From Paragorgia papillata (lineage: Eukaryota; Cnidaria; Anthozoa; Scleralcyonacea; Coralliidae): a DNA stretch of 64,000 bases. The position numbers and the translations under genes are program-made. How positions within the stretch are numbered: position 1 is the first letter of the stretch; every line of letters begins with the position of its first letter. Under the pieces are notes generated by a model. It saw only the letters and a list, made by a program, of their open reading frames with translations. It did not search any database and was not told where the DNA came from. Positions 12,437 through 23,815 of the stretch are shown in pieces. The stretch is taken from assembly GCA_035771165.1 (NCBI GenBank), contig JAWNZC010000320.1, positions 1,291,501-1,355,500 on the forward strand, written 5' to 3'.

Positions 12437-12640
12437 AGTTCAATCTACAGACACGGTGTTTCGCTGTACAACAGCTCATCAGTGTAGCTTGGAACAATCT
12501 GAATGAATTTCATCAATTACTTATACACATGCGATCGTCGGTGACAACCGCATGTGGGACAGCATCGGTGAAATACATTCAGATAGCGTGAAGTGCGCAT
12601 GGGCCCAGAGTGCTCAAACTTCCACAAGGGTAGTGAGCGT

Positions 12641-12644
<4 letters not shown>
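12437..12644 (-). mobile_element. Retrozyme copy 1 (truncated monomer)
   Basis: First ~208 bp of the 278-bp repeat unit seen complete at 14715-14992, set between a short TA run and a 70-bp (TA)n tract. The ribozyme lies on the minus strand. Confidence 0.75.
12445..12487 (-). ncRNA. Hammerhead ribozyme (copy 1)
   Basis: Read on the minus strand, stem I is CTACA paired with TGTAG (perfect 5 bp). The core CTGATGA is followed by stem II GCTGT/ACAGC with a TGT loop, then GAAA, a three-pair stem III with a CCG loop, and the GUC cleavage triplet. The predicted scission lies between positions 12450 and 12449. All conserved hammerhead core bases are present. Short stem III type-I hammerheads of this form are known from Penelope-like elements and retrozymes. 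Confidence 0.85.
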
Positions 12645-12713
<69 letters not shown>

Positions 12714-12715
12714 TA
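12645..12715. repeat. (TA)n microsatellite
   Basis: About 70 bp of alternating TA directly abutting retrozyme copy 1. Confidence 0.95.
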
Positions 12716-13522
12716 TATAGCATGCTATCGGATATGAGCTTTTGCGTAATCTGATTGGTTCCCTACTACTAGGCTATCAGCTCATATCCTGCTAGTAGAG
12801 GAAAAACAAGATGGCGGCATGTTTTTTAAACTGCCGAAAAGAGTTGAAATTGACGGATTTTTATACAGAAAAACATCAACACCCTCAAATCAATGTATAA
12901 AAAAACGACATTGTGTAAAAATACATTAACAAATACACAATTTAGCATGTCAAATGGTAAAATTCACCTAAAAATTACGTCTTTTTACTTCAGAAACACG
13001 ACTAAATTAGCGGGTTGATATTAATTTGTTGCCAAACAAAGAAACTCACGGTTAAAATCAAGCTTACAACACACATTTCGTAGGAGATCACCAGTAAAGA
13101 GACTTTTTTTATTTAGATAAGCTTTTGGAGTAGTAAAAAGCATGTTCTTTTTCAAAAACAACCAACTAAGTAATTTAGTTTCACTGCCGAAGGTGTTTCA
13201 GATTTCATTTTTGCATGAAATCAAAACCTTTTTCACGACAGCAACGCTAATATAAACAATTGACCGACCTTTTGACTTCATAAAGGTACCTTTTAATCTT
13301 TTTTGTTGATCTGCTCAACACATTTTTTGCCTCTCGAGCAACATTTATGCCGAACATTTCACTGTAGCTGTTTGCCGAACAGCTCAGCGAGAAACACTGT
13401 GTGAATGTATCATTACGCATGGCGGAAGTATTAGTTGCTTGTTGCCTATGCCGGAAGTTTGTCGTTTCAAACATTCCGCTGTAATTTTGTTTCTTGTACA
13501 GTGCTTGGCTATATAATAAAAC

Positions 13523-13630
13523 GGTTATACCATTCGCTCTCGTCGTATACGAACTAATAGCCAACTCGGCGAAGCGCCTCGTTGGCTGTGAGCTCATATA
13601 CGACTTGAGCTCATGGTATAACTGTTAAAT
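13523..13630. repeat. Fold-back repeat
   Basis: AACGGTTATACCATTCGCTC at the left is inverted as GAGCTCATGGTATAACTGTT at the right; inner arms pair around GCCAAC/GTTGGC. The interval 12720-13522 before it shows only weak repeat-like sequence. Confidence 0.6.
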
Positions 13631-13642
13631 ATATATATATAT

Positions 13643-13958
13643 AGTTCAATCTACAGACACGGTGTCTCGCTGTACTACAGCTCATCAGTGTAGCTTGGAA
13701 CAATCTGAATGAATTTCATCAATTACTTATACACATGCGATCGTCGGTGACAACCGCATGTGCATGGGACAACGTCGGTGAAGTACATTCAGATAGCGTG
13801 AAGTGCGCATGGGCCCAGAGTGCTCAAACTTCCACAAGGGTAGTGAGCGTTGCATTATCGCTAATAGGTACCCACGGCAACTTCACAGAGTGCTCAACAA
13901 CACCGAAGTGGAGGAGCATGCATAGTTCAATCTACAGACACGGTGTTTCGCTATACTA
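13643..13958 (-). mobile_element. Retrozyme copy 2 (one unit plus part of a second)
   Basis: One ~278-bp unit (13643-13920) followed by the start of a second unit, which is cut by the 13959-14625 element and resumes at 14626-14653. In the first unit the hammerhead (13651-13693, minus strand) has GAGA in place of GAAA, so this copy should be inactive. Preceded by a TA run. Confidence 0.72.
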
Positions 13959-14625
13959 TAGCCTGCGTGCAGACGCTCCATCCCAGATCCCAAATAACAG
14001 GGAATAAGAGCGTCTGCGTGTCAGCGCCAAATTCCGTGTTCTGTAATTTATTCCGATTAATTTGCAATTCAGCAATACTTACAGCGAGAGTCAACGACTA
14101 ACGAGTATTCGCTAACCACTTAAGAATCTATATGAAGAAAGAAACTCTGATCGATAAATAGGATACTCTGAGCTTCGTAGGAAGGTAATAAAACAAAAAC
14201 AAACATCGAGGAGCAAAGGTCGTATTATAAGTGTCATATTTCACTGTGATGTTTGAAGCGATTCACAAGTTCAGTCCCGCATCTTTTTCGGCTGTTTGAT
14301 CGTTCTCAAACAACATTACGCCGACTATAAAAGCTTCTAAAAGAATTAACAAACTCATTTTAATCCGTGCTTTGGTACAGTCTCGATTAATGCATTCAGG
14401 CGGACCAGACAAAAAGTCCGTTGCCTTCGTCTGCGTGGTAAACAACAAAACATTCAAAACGGAAGCAGTTGTAATTAGCCAATTGAATATCGTGTATAAA
14501 TATTTGGTCAATCAGAGAGCGTCCCCGGAATCCGTACGGACAGACGATGTCACAGAACAAGAATTACGGAGCTGATTCATAGACGTTCTTCTTCGGGGAT
14601 TTTCCGAACGTCTATGCGTAGGCTA
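13959..14625. mobile_element. TAGCCT-ended fold-back transposon inserted in a hammerhead, 9-bp TSD
   Basis: Ends are TAGCCTGCG… and …CGTAGGCTA with subterminal hairpins. The flanks GCTATACTA (13950-13958) and GCTGTACTA (14626-14634) form a 9-bp TSD with one mismatch, and the uninterrupted target is readable in the other retrozyme copies. The terminal bases match the 291-2377 element, so both probably belong to one family. No transposase. Confidence 0.82.
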
Positions 14626-14652
14626 GCTGTACTACTGCTCATCAGTGTAGCT

Positions 14653-14703
<51 letters not shown>

Positions 14704-14714
14704 ATATATATATA
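14653..14714. repeat. (TA)n microsatellite
   Basis: Nearly pure TA tract separating retrozyme copy 2 from copy 3. Confidence 0.9.
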
Positions 14715-14723
14715 TAGTTCAAT

Positions 14724-14766
14724 CTACAGACACGGTGTTTCGCTGTACAACAGCTCATCAGTGTAG
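14724..14766 (-). ncRNA. Hammerhead ribozyme (copy 3, unit 1)
   Basis: Identical in core and stems to the ribozyme at 12445-12487; intact. Confidence 0.85.
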
Positions 14767-15000
14767 CTTGGAACAATCTGAATGAATTTCATCAATTACT
14801 TATACACATGCGATCGTCGGTGACAACCGCATGTGGGACACCGTCGGTGAAATACATTCAGATAGCGTGAAGTGCGCATGGGCCCAGAGTGCTCAAACTT
14901 CCACAAGGGTAGTGAGCGTTGCATTATCGCTAATAGGTACCCACGGCAACTTCACAGAGTGCTCAACAACACCGAAGTGAAGGAGCGTACATAGTTCAAT

Positions 15001-15043
15001 CTACAGACACGATGTTTCGCTGTACAACAGCTCATCAGTGTAG
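15001..15043 (-). ncRNA. Hammerhead ribozyme (copy 3, unit 2)
   Basis: Same core and stems; one change lies in the stem III loop (CCG to TCG), which keeps the fold. Confidence 0.82.
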
Positions 15044-15272
15044 CTTGGAACAATCTGAATGAATTTCATCAATTACTTATACACATACGATCGTCGGTGA
15101 CAACCGCATGTGGGACAGCGTCGGTGAAATACATTCAGATGCATGGGCCCAGAGTGCTCAAACTTCCACAAGGGTAGTGAGCGTTGCATTATCGCTAATA
15201 GGTACCCACGGCAACTTCACAGAGTGCTCAACAACACCGAAGTGAAGGAGCGTACATAGTTCAATCTACATA

Positions 15273-17278
15273 TATATTGCATTTACATTGCATTTACATC
15301 AGCTTTTCAAACCTTGTTCTTGTATTTATAATTCAAAAAGGCTTTTTATACAACAACGAGGCTTGAAAGGTTTGTGTAAATTGTAATAGATACAGTATGG
15401 GCGGTCAAACTGTATGAGACTTACAAGGCGAGCTGAAGTCAAGCGTTGCAAAGTCCATACAGTTCGATCGCGAATATTGTCCCTTGCTTAAAATACTGAT
15501 GCATCTAAATAACCATCTTTACCAATTATTTTGGAGATTCAAGCCATTTTAGCTGCCGAGTAAATCGAAGGAAAAGTTTATGCAAACTAGCACAATGCTG
15601 TATCCGATTTACAGCTTACTAATTAGAACTCATTTTTTTTTGTCCTTTGTTTATGAATTATTAATGAGTATTTTAAGCACTGGTATATATACATACCAGA
15701 ATATGTATAAATTTAATAGCTAGTTTCCTGGAAGACGCAATAGGGCTTGTGGTTGCGAATAAGCGATTTAAAGATGCATAAACATGCACCCTCGATTTCA
15801 TTGCATAGTTCCATAGTAGCTCAATGGTTAGAGCGTCTGGCTAGCTGATTCAGTCCCATCTAGAACTCATGCAGTTTCTTGAATATTAACAACTTACGAC
15901 AGTTTGTACTGCAAGAGCTGAGATTTCATTACTAACTCTCCAAGCTGAAAATCTTAGACTAAGCAACTTTATCTTTTCTTCATCTTAGGAAATTTAAGAC
16001 AACATGTGGACGATATCTTGGACATGCACGATGAGATCGAGTAGATATTCAAACCAATTTTTGTGAATCATTGAACGGAGTAGCAAAGGTAAAGTTTAAA
16101 CTATGTCAATCAGATTTTGTTCAGCTGGGTGATTTTCGGTATTTCTGAGGCAATTGGTATATTAGAGTATTTTTAGTAAGCGTTGCTCGAAGAGCACGTA
16201 CGGGCGTAGGTGTGTCATATAAGTGTCGCGTTCTCGCCGTGTATGGTTTTAAGCTATTTACATTTGTCGCAAATACTTGCCAACGCTTCATTATTCTACG
16301 GAACGGGTCGTCGCATTATTTTCGAATGTTAATTATGCGTTTCAACGCTAAACTTATACCATAACAAGACTTACCAGCAGATATACCTATTTCTATAAAG
16401 GTGCCTATTTCACCTGTCGAAGTGTCAAAGTTGGTAACTACTGACGTCGCTGAAGGCTTTATGATGTTTACAACATTACGCACTACTTTGCACTTAATTC
16501 TTTTCGTTATTGCATAAATACAAGGAATAACGAGAAAGAAGCATAATTATATTACAGAAAGTCTATTTTTCCAAAAGCTCTTGCGGCAAATGATTACCAA
16601 CTCTGACAGCAAAAAAGTACTTACATGAAGATGAAATTTCGGAACAACAAAATATATTGTGATTTTGCTCAGGGGAACACAAAGATTACGAATATATAAA
16701 ATCCCCACAGTACAGACAAGCACTTCAAACATCCGTTCCGTTGGGTGGAATAATGAAAACCTGCGAATAAAATGCTAGCGAAAATAAAATATTTTCTTTT
16801 TACGCATAAAGTAGTGTGAAAATTCGGCCGGCTCGTCGAGTTAACGAACTCGGAGTACACGTCAGTCAAATATATCAGCCCGTAGAAATTTCAAACTTGT
16901 GATCTAATTGTAGTTATTAACACAGCAGTCGGTATAGGGTCTTATGTCAGACAAATAATTGTCGTCCAAAAAAAATTTTGCTGTTAAAGTTACATTTTCT
17001 TTGTTGAAACAAACACCCATAAATACTCTAACCGCGTATTATACCGATATAGTTTTTATTCTGTTCACTTGGTAACTGCTTTTGTTCTCGATATAACTGC
17101 TACATTAGCTTAAACATTGAATTTCTCTGTATTTGCACGCATTGGCAGATCTTGACGCCATTATTTTTGTTGATGTACGCACATGCACTTACCGATCGTA
17201 CTTAGTGAGATAATATAGATATTAAGTAGAAGAGTTACAAGTATAGAACAGCTGACTTAGCGCTTTTTTAGGTTTTAA
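15273..17278. other. Intergenic, no supported gene
   Basis: AT-rich. A tRNA A-box-like string at about 15817 is discussed under rejected items. Around 16607-16712 the sequence resembles the subterminal part of the AGTGCC-ended TTAA element (ATGAAGATGAAATTT … AAAATCCCCA) in degraded form. Confidence 0.35.
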
Positions 17279-17599
17279 AGTGCTTATATCACGGTTGGGG
17301 ATTTTACACATTTAGGATATATGTAACCTTCTGAGAAGATTTGTAATATACCTTCTTTTCCAAAATTTCATCTTCTTGGACTTTTTAGCAGTGGAAGTTG
17401 GCGGAAGTGACGTCAAAGGAGAAATCTGTAAAGTGGTTTTTGTATAGACAAATTCCTCTTTTGACGTCACTTCCGTCAACTTTAACGGCAAAAGAGTCGA
17501 TGAAGATGAAATTCTAGGAAAGGAAGATATATTACAAATCTTCTCAGAAGGTTGCAAATATCCAAAATATGTAAAATCCCCAACCATGATATAGGTACT
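17279..17599. mobile_element. Short TTAA-flanked MITE, AGTGC ends
   Basis: Starts AGTGCTTATATCACGGTTGG and ends with its inverse, flanked by TTAA at 17275-17278 and 17600-17603. Arms of about 130 bp fold on each other. The ends match the 2.85-kb fold-back at 24310-27158, so this is probably a deletion derivative of the same family. Confidence 0.8.
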
Positions 17600-17778
17600 T
17601 TAACCAGCTTTCGGAAGTCGAGTTTCAATAAAGCGGTGAACCTTGCAGAATAATATTTTGGCCTGGATTTAAAACCGCTGATTCCGAAATTATCTTTAAT
17701 GGCAACAACAGATAAATATTCTTTATTAATGTCGCATGAGACAAACCTTCGACATACTCTGGATAGCGTAATATATTT

Positions 17779-17911
17779 TACGCTTGGCGCTCTCTCTTCT
17801 GTTTGCTTTCCCACCTTTCCCAGCAATCCAAATGTATTGGGTGGTCACAACACGGCGTTGCGAACGCGACTGTGCCAAAACAAATGTGGCACTTGTCTTC
17901 GACTCCATCTT
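17779..17911 (-). pseudogene. RING-finger gene fragment (Polinton accessory)
   Basis: Minus-strand reading gives CHIC, then CCDHPIHLDCWERW, i.e. the first two-thirds of a RING-H2 domain. It matches the RING protein of the outer Polinton (31938-32240), which has the same spacing. The frame breaks before the last Cys pair. It sits next to a PolB relic on the same strand, so this is a small leftover of a Polinton. Confidence 0.6.
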
Positions 17912-18019
17912 TGGTTATAATGCGACCGAACACACACTGGCTAACACATTTAAATCACAAAGAACACATTTCAAGCACATTTGACATACAATAAGTATTC
18001 ATTACTTTAAAATTTGTTA

Positions 18020-18180
18020 AGATAAGCTTTTCCTAAAATACTTGGAGACACGTATATCTTATACCAAAGACATACTTCCAATTAATCCTTGTTTTTTGGG
18101 GGTTCAAATTATTTTCTTTTCAATAGGTTTTGCATGTGTTCGTCGATACTCGATAGCTTCAAAAGGGATGTCTACGGAAA
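18020..18180 (-). pseudogene. Polinton PolB fragment
   Basis: On the minus strand, short blocks (VDIPFE, then GLIGSM in another frame) match the outer Polinton PolB around 34990-35090. Multiple frame changes and a deletion are present. The nucleotide string before it is shared with 20280-20355 and 22616-22720, so the two loci descend from related insertions. Confidence 0.55.
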
Positions 18181-18631
18181 ACTTTACATAGATCGTTGAT
18201 ATATCAAACTGATACAGCACTGTGTCAGGCTGATACAGTTCGACAGAGTTAGTTCTGAACAGTCTGTTGTAGCTCAGCTATGATACAGATGGTATCATAG
18301 ATGTATCACAGCTGCATGATGTATCAGGGATGACTACATTTCTCTGAACAGATCTCATATCAGAACTGATACAGACTGTGTTTTTGCGAGTGTACAGCTG
18401 TACCTGGACAGCTGTTTCGCCCTCATTGTGGTGATATGTGTGATATAAAATACCGAAACTGGATTTAGTTAATATTTGTTATAAAATATTTGTTATTTAT
18501 ATAATATTTAGTTAATATTACAAAATATTTAAGGCTCAAATTGCAAAATAATATATCAGGCTCAACCTTCAATCTCACTAAATAGATGGTGTGCAACCAA
18601 TCCCTTGAGATTCGAAGGACAAAGGTATTTT

Positions 18632-18700
18632 CGCCGTGTTGGATGAAATTATAATTGCAGATGATAAAAAACGTTTTGTCAAATTCATCCAACATGGCGG
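18632..18700. repeat. Small fold-back
   Basis: CGCCGTGTTGGATGAAATT is inverted as AAATTCATCCAACATGGCGG. Hairpin of about 20-25 bp arms. Confidence 0.6.
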
Positions 18701-18786
18701 CAATGACGTAAGATGTACACCACTTAATAAATATTAAACTTAAATATTTTACCGTATTGCATTCAGATGAATATATATATAGAGAA

Positions 18787-18924
18787 TAATACATGGATGT
18801 GCGGAAATATGAAATTCATTTCGAGTGTTGACCAGGATATCTCGCGAGTGAGCGAAGCGAACGAGTGACATATCCTGTTCACACGAGAAATAAATTTCAT
18901 ATTTCCAAGCATCCATGTATTGTT
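18787..18924. mobile_element. Palindromic MITE
   Basis: ATACATGGATG…GGAAATATGAAATT is inverted at the right end, around a centre containing CGCGAGTGAGCGAAGCGAAC. Non-coding. Confidence 0.7.
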
Positions 18925-19369
18925 CTGTTTATTATATAAAAAAATTGTCCTATTGCCTTGCAAAAATTGTATTAAACTATAATGCTGATTCAGCGATAAT
19001 CGTCACATGTGCGATTATCATAAATAATCGCACATGTGAGATTATCACTTTTATTAGTGGCGGGAAAAATCAATAAAACACTCTATTTTATATAATAAAG
19101 CAAGTTAATATAATAATCTATATTTATTTAAAATCAATATTAACGTTTATTTACACAAATAGGCTGTATAAACGGTATTGCGAAACAAATCAAAATATAT
19201 TTATCAAAATCCATTACTATAATTTCGTGATAATTTTCATCTCAAGGCTTAAAACGCTTGTGATGCACTGAAACTGTCACTAAAGCAAAAAGTAACAGTC
19301 AACATGTTCCTACCTGCTTTAAAAGAAGTCTCCACAATAGAGATCGTATGCATTTGGGCCCCGAGCAAC

Positions 19370-19745
19370 ATTTGCCTTCTTTAGCTGAGCATCATCAGCT
19401 AGGGGAGCACGGATGGCGTGTGCTGTTAGGGCGCTGCCTCTCACCAGTAGTTAAACCCGGTTAGACGGGGTTAGTACTTGGATGGGTGACCGTCTGGGAA
19501 CCCCATTCTCGAGCTTGGTACTCATGCGAGTAGAGTTTAGTTGATCTCTCCTGTGCTCCGAGGGTTTTTCGCCGTGTTCTTCGGTTTTCCTCCATCCGTA
19601 AAATCAACACCTAGGGCTTAGCTGCAATCCGTGGTCTGAACTGTGTCGTATGGCGGCTGCTAAAGCGCCTTTGATACGCCTTGACACGGCCACATTGAAA
19701 AATCCTTAGGAGTAATTTGATTGTAAAGATACATGTTTGATGTAT
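19370..19745 (+). mobile_element. 5S-rRNA-derived SINE (SINE3-like)
   Basis: Bases 19461-19504 contain GGTTAGTACTTGGATGGG-type sequence followed by TGACCGTCTGGGAA, the 3' half of eukaryotic 5S rRNA including its internal promoter region. The 5' half of 5S is not recognisable, and unrelated sequence follows (…GGTTTTCCTCCATCCG…). A 5S-headed SINE or chimeric pseudogene fits better than a functional gene. Outer limits are approximate. Confidence 0.6.
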
Positions 19746-20358
19746 TCTATTAAAGACCTTTACCTTTATCTTCAGTATTTCGTGCTTGCACAGAGTCAAC
19801 GGGTCTTTTTCTTTTTTGATTACCGATCCATTTCTGCAAACAATCACATCAATATCAACTAAGAAGTCAAACATGAATTGTGACTAGTCAGCTAATTTCT
19901 ACAACTTCTTACCTGCATGTATTACATCGTGATTTAAAGGCTGAAAATGTACTACTGTAATATAACAACCTTTGCTGGTCAACAACTGCACCATACTTAA
20001 ATTATGTCTTGTCCTTTCGATACACGAATTGCGAGAATAACAAAGAAGATCCAAAGCTTTTTCAAAACACATGTTCGCAAGAGTGCAAAATGGTCGCCAA
20101 GGGTGTTCTAGAATCTAGAATCTGTTGTAGATCGAAAAGCAAGCATGTGATTGATCAACCTATAATTAATTCAGCTAAAACTCTCTCCAGGCTGCTTAGA
20201 CGGTAGCCTGGCATGGACAATACCCGTGTTCTCAATGGAGAAATGTTTGGGTAATTCCCGTTGAGGTGTTTGTTCAACGGGTGAGACACTAACACATTTA
20301 AATCGCGTAGAACACATTTCAGACACATTTGATATACAAGAAGTAATCATTACATTAA

Positions 20359-22611
20359 AGGTCAACTATACCTTTTGAGGTTATTATATTTTCTGTTAAA
20401 TTCGAAAACGTTTATTCCAAAACCGAAGAAAAAATTAAAATCGGTCACTCGGTTCTGTTTTTATGTTCTGTCAAATATCGAGTTTTGGCCATTTTTCTGA
20501 ACCATATTTAAACAACGACCGCGTTAAAAGGTAGTCTGGCACTAGCAAACTTGTGACGTCATACCGGTATGACGTCAAACTTGTGACGTCATATCGTCGA
20601 TCATGTTCTCCTACTTCAGCGCTTGCAACTGAAATTCGGCCTATCCGGAACCGTTCTTGAATGGTTTACATCTTATCTCTCCCAGCGAACACAAAGAGTT
20701 ACAGTTGATGGTGTGTCTTCTGAGAAATTTAATGTTGATTGTGGTGTTCCTCAGGGATCATGTTTAGGTCCGCTTCTATTTGTTCTTTATGTTGGCGAAC
20801 TACTTGAGTTAATAGAACGTCACCTACCAGATGCACATGCTTATGCCGATGACACCCAACTCTACATCTCGTTTCGTGCAGATTCTCGTATTGACCAAGA
20901 AACTGCAGTTCGAACTGTTGAGATGTGCATTGATGACATCAAACGATGGATGCTCGTTAACAGACTGAAACTCAACGAGGGAAAAACCGAAGTAATTTTA
21001 ATTGGTACTTGGCAGCAACTCGCTAAGATCGACTTCAATGATATTCGTGTTGGTAACAACGTTGTCACCTGTGTTGAGACCGCCAAAAACCTGGGTTGCT
21101 GGTTTGACTCGCAGATGAAAATGGACACCCATGTTACTAAATGCTGTAAAGCTGCCTTCTTCCACCTTTTTAACATTAGACGTATTAGGAAGTTCCTTGA
21201 CCAACATACAACTCAGATCCTTGTGCAGGCTTTTGTTCTAAGCCGCCTGGACTATTGTAACAGTCTTTTTTATGGTCTTCCTTCATCCCAATTGAGGAAA
21301 TTACAAGCTGTTCAAACTGCGGCAGCTCGGCTCATCTGTAACACTCCTCGATTCGATCACATCACTCCTGTTTTATATGATCTTCACTGGCTCCCGATTA
21401 AATCTCGTATTGATTTTAAAATACTTCTTATTACATACAAGGCTTTAAATAATCAAGCTCCAATGTACATTAAAGAACTTCTCTCAATTAAAAAACCCAC
21501 TATTTACAACCTTAGATCCTACTCTGATCCGTGTCTACTAGAAGCCCCAGACTTAAAACCCTTAAGACCCTGGGTGATCGATCGTTTTCTCTCGCTGCCC
21601 CAACTTTATGGAACGCTCCTCCCAAAACCATCAGGAATGCATCCTCAGCAGCTACATTTAAAAAACTATTAAAGACATTTTTATTTTTAGACGCTTTTAA
21701 TTAATTAATGCATGTTCACGTTCCATCCTTACTTGTAGTTATCGCTGCAATGTTAACTTAATATTATTGTAATACCCATAAATTGTATATTATCTATTGT
21801 TGTAAGAAGTGCATTTGAACATATCCATATGAAAAATGCGCTATATAAATGTAATTCATTATCATTATCATTATTATAAAAGCTCGCTTCGGCAAAAGGC
21901 CACAACATTGTCAATGCTAACAAGGAGAGTTTTTCTAAAAGATACCCGGCCACAAGTTCGACTCCACGACTTATCAAGAATGGCTATGATATTTTAGCTT
22001 ACCAAACGGTACAGCAGTACAACGGGTTTTCGCAAGAAAAAAACACTACGCCTAGTATGGAACGGACGGGAAGAAGGGTACCATTCATTTTTGTCTTGAT
22101 AAGACAAAACTATTGAGTTTTAAACTACTGTATATTGTTAGTTCTAACTATTGAGTTATTGATTTGACAGAAGCCTGGATATACATTGTTCGTCAGAACT
22201 GTAGTTTTGCTTTTGCGAAATTGGATCTGCTGCCGTAGCTTCATCTATATCACCTTCTACTTTAAATATCGCAAAACTCACCCAAATACAATTAAGAAGA
22301 CTCGTTGACAGAGTGTGAAGAAGATATACCTTAAAATGCCCCAATGCGTATTTGAATGAGTAAATAGGTGGCAAACCAAAGCTCGAACATTGGAATATTT
22401 CTGCAGTAATTAGGCAACTTACCGGTATGACGTCACCGAATATGTAGTACCCATTCTTCTAAAAAACTCGGTCGTGCATCAAGAGTTACTTAGAATCTCC
22501 CCTCAGTAAGTCATGCGCTTTTACTCCAAATTCATTTTTTTCTTCAATTTTGCGAAATTAGATGATAACTGCTTTGAAAATATATATAACCTCAAAAGGT
22601 ATAGTTGACCT
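20359..22611. mobile_element. TTAA-flanked MITE carrying a nested LINE
   Basis: Ends AGGTCAACTATACCTTTTGA and its inverse, flanked by TTAA at 20355-20358 and 22612-22615. The surrounding sequence also exists without the insertion at about 17980-18010 (…CATTACTTTAAAATTTG…), an empty-site control. A truncated LINE (20596-21880) accounts for over half of the length. Confidence 0.8.
20596..21704 (+). pseudogene. Non-LTR retrotransposon reverse transcriptase, 5'-truncated (CR1/L2-like)
   Basis: The frame starts inside the reverse transcriptase domain. It contains GVPQGSCLGPLLF, then HAYADDTQLYIS with the catalytic YADD, then the thumb/connection region (KNLGCWFD, RLDYCNSLFYGL, LHWLPIKSRIDFKI). 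The N-terminal endonuclease and early RT motifs are missing. A one-base shift near 21560 moves the last ~45 codons to another frame, ending with TAA at 21704. A 3' UTR ending GCGCTATATAAATG plus ATTATC repeats runs to about 21880, as in CR1/L2-type LINEs. This is a dead, 5'-truncated copy in the sense orientation; clade assignment is from motif style only. Confidence 0.88.
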
Positions 22612-22689
22612 TTAAAATTTGTTAACATAAGCTTTTCCTAAAATACTTGGAGACACATTATCTTATACCAAAGTGGGGTTGTAAGTAAA

Positions 22690-23085
22690 ATGATGTCGGC
22701 AAACATACTTCCAATTAATCCTTGTCTTTTTTTGGTTCAAATTATTTTCGATGGCAAAGTTTTGCATGTGTTCGCCGATAGCTTTAAAAGGGGTTCAAAA
22801 ATTAAAAAAGAAAAAATTAAAATTAAAAAAGCGTTTATAAAAATTAAACACATCTCCGTAAACTTAGTATAGATCGTCGTTGATCTCTCAGAATCGCTTT
22901 GGATCGCAGGCGATTACATGGAAACTAGCCTTAAGACATACTGAACAAAACACTCACCTCGTGTACTTTTGGTTTGTTTTTGCCAACTCAGTTTGCCAAA
23001 CTGATCTGCTTTTTGTCTTCTGGAACTCGGATGTCGCTTCGGACAATAACGAACATATGGTTACTTTTAACTAGAACAGCTTTTA
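22690..23085 (-). pseudogene. Polinton PolB fragment
   Basis: Minus-strand blocks at 22990-23070 (MFVIVRSDIRVPEDKK) and 22690-22790 (EHMQNFA…NLNQKK) match the outer Polinton PolB near 34880-35090 in the same order. Stops and deletions lie between. The blocks place this as a relic of the same polymerase lineage as the outer element, not the inner one. Confidence 0.65.
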
Positions 23086-23088
23086 TTG

Positions 23089-23299
23089 TAGAGCACCGAG
23101 AATTTTCAACTCCTTGCCATCACATTTGCGAAATGTCAACCTCTCTATTAGTCAATTTAAATCTAAACTGTTAGAATACTACCAGCACGCAACCGAACAC
23201 GTATACAATGTTGAAACTCCACAAACTTTTAAAACCGTCTGTGTAAAATGTCACTCGTGCCGTCCTCTGTCCGGTCTTCTTGTTAAAATGTGCTGTTAA
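23089..23299 (+). pseudogene. LINE ORF2 3' end fragment
   Basis: The open frame reads FNSLPSHLRN, then a short helix-rich stretch, then CVKCHSC and a final CC before TAA. This resembles the extreme C-terminus of a non-LTR reverse transcriptase ORF with a Cys motif. It is a different family from the LINE at 20.6 kb. 5'-truncated directly after the PolB relic. Confidence 0.6.
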
Positions 23300-23780
23300 T
23301 TTATGTATTCACAAGTCTTAGGAAATACAGCCAAAAAAATCGCCAAAGTTAAAGGTTAAAGACTTAAAGGTGCATGCAATGCCAATGAAAAACGTCACTT
23401 CTACATAAGCTTATAAAGGTAGTTTTTAAGTTAGCTATAGTTAAGCTGATTTATGGTTTGGACGAGCAAAAGGAAAGCACGAAAACGTGAAGCTGTATAT
23501 TGTTTAGGTTAAGCGAAAACTTGAAAACAACAAGAATCCTACCGTTAACTTTAAAATGAGTTGACCACGGAGTGACAACAAACACTGCAATTCAGATCGA
23601 GTTTTTGTCTACCATACGGCGTTTGGTTTCTTCAAGTTCTCTGGTTTCTCTTCAAGGTATATTAAACGGGTTGTTTGTATCCTTCTTTTCTTCGTGCTCC
23701 ATTTCGTTTCGTTTAAATAAACGAAAGCAAAATACCATTTGTTTGAGACTTTATAGTTTTCTTCGTCGCTAGTCACCAGT
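23300..23780. other. No feature recognised
   Basis: Non-coding by inspection. A short (CA)n tract at about 23790-23814 follows. Confidence 0.3.
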
Positions 23781-23815
23781 GTCCAACTACACACAGACAC
23801 ACACACACACACACA

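Larger units (their letters stand above)
14715..15272 (-). mobile_element. Retrozyme tandem dimer (copy 3)
   Basis: Unit 1 spans 14715-14992 (278 bp). Unit 2 spans 14993-15257 and lacks 13 bp (GCGTGAAGTGC region). The first bases of a third unit follow. Head-to-tail dimers with one ribozyme per unit are the genomic form expected of a retrozyme whose RNA is cut to monomers and circularised. No protein is encoded. Confidence 0.85.

Noticed and set aside
12517..12737. Frames encoding Tyr-Ile repeats
   Set aside because: Translation of the (TA)n microsatellite.
15812..15870. tRNA-like sequence with an A-box (TAGCTCAATGGTTAGAG)
   Set aside because: The B-box is poor (GATTCAGTCCC) and I could not fold acceptor and T arms. 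Perhaps a worn tRNA-derived SINE, but not enough to call.
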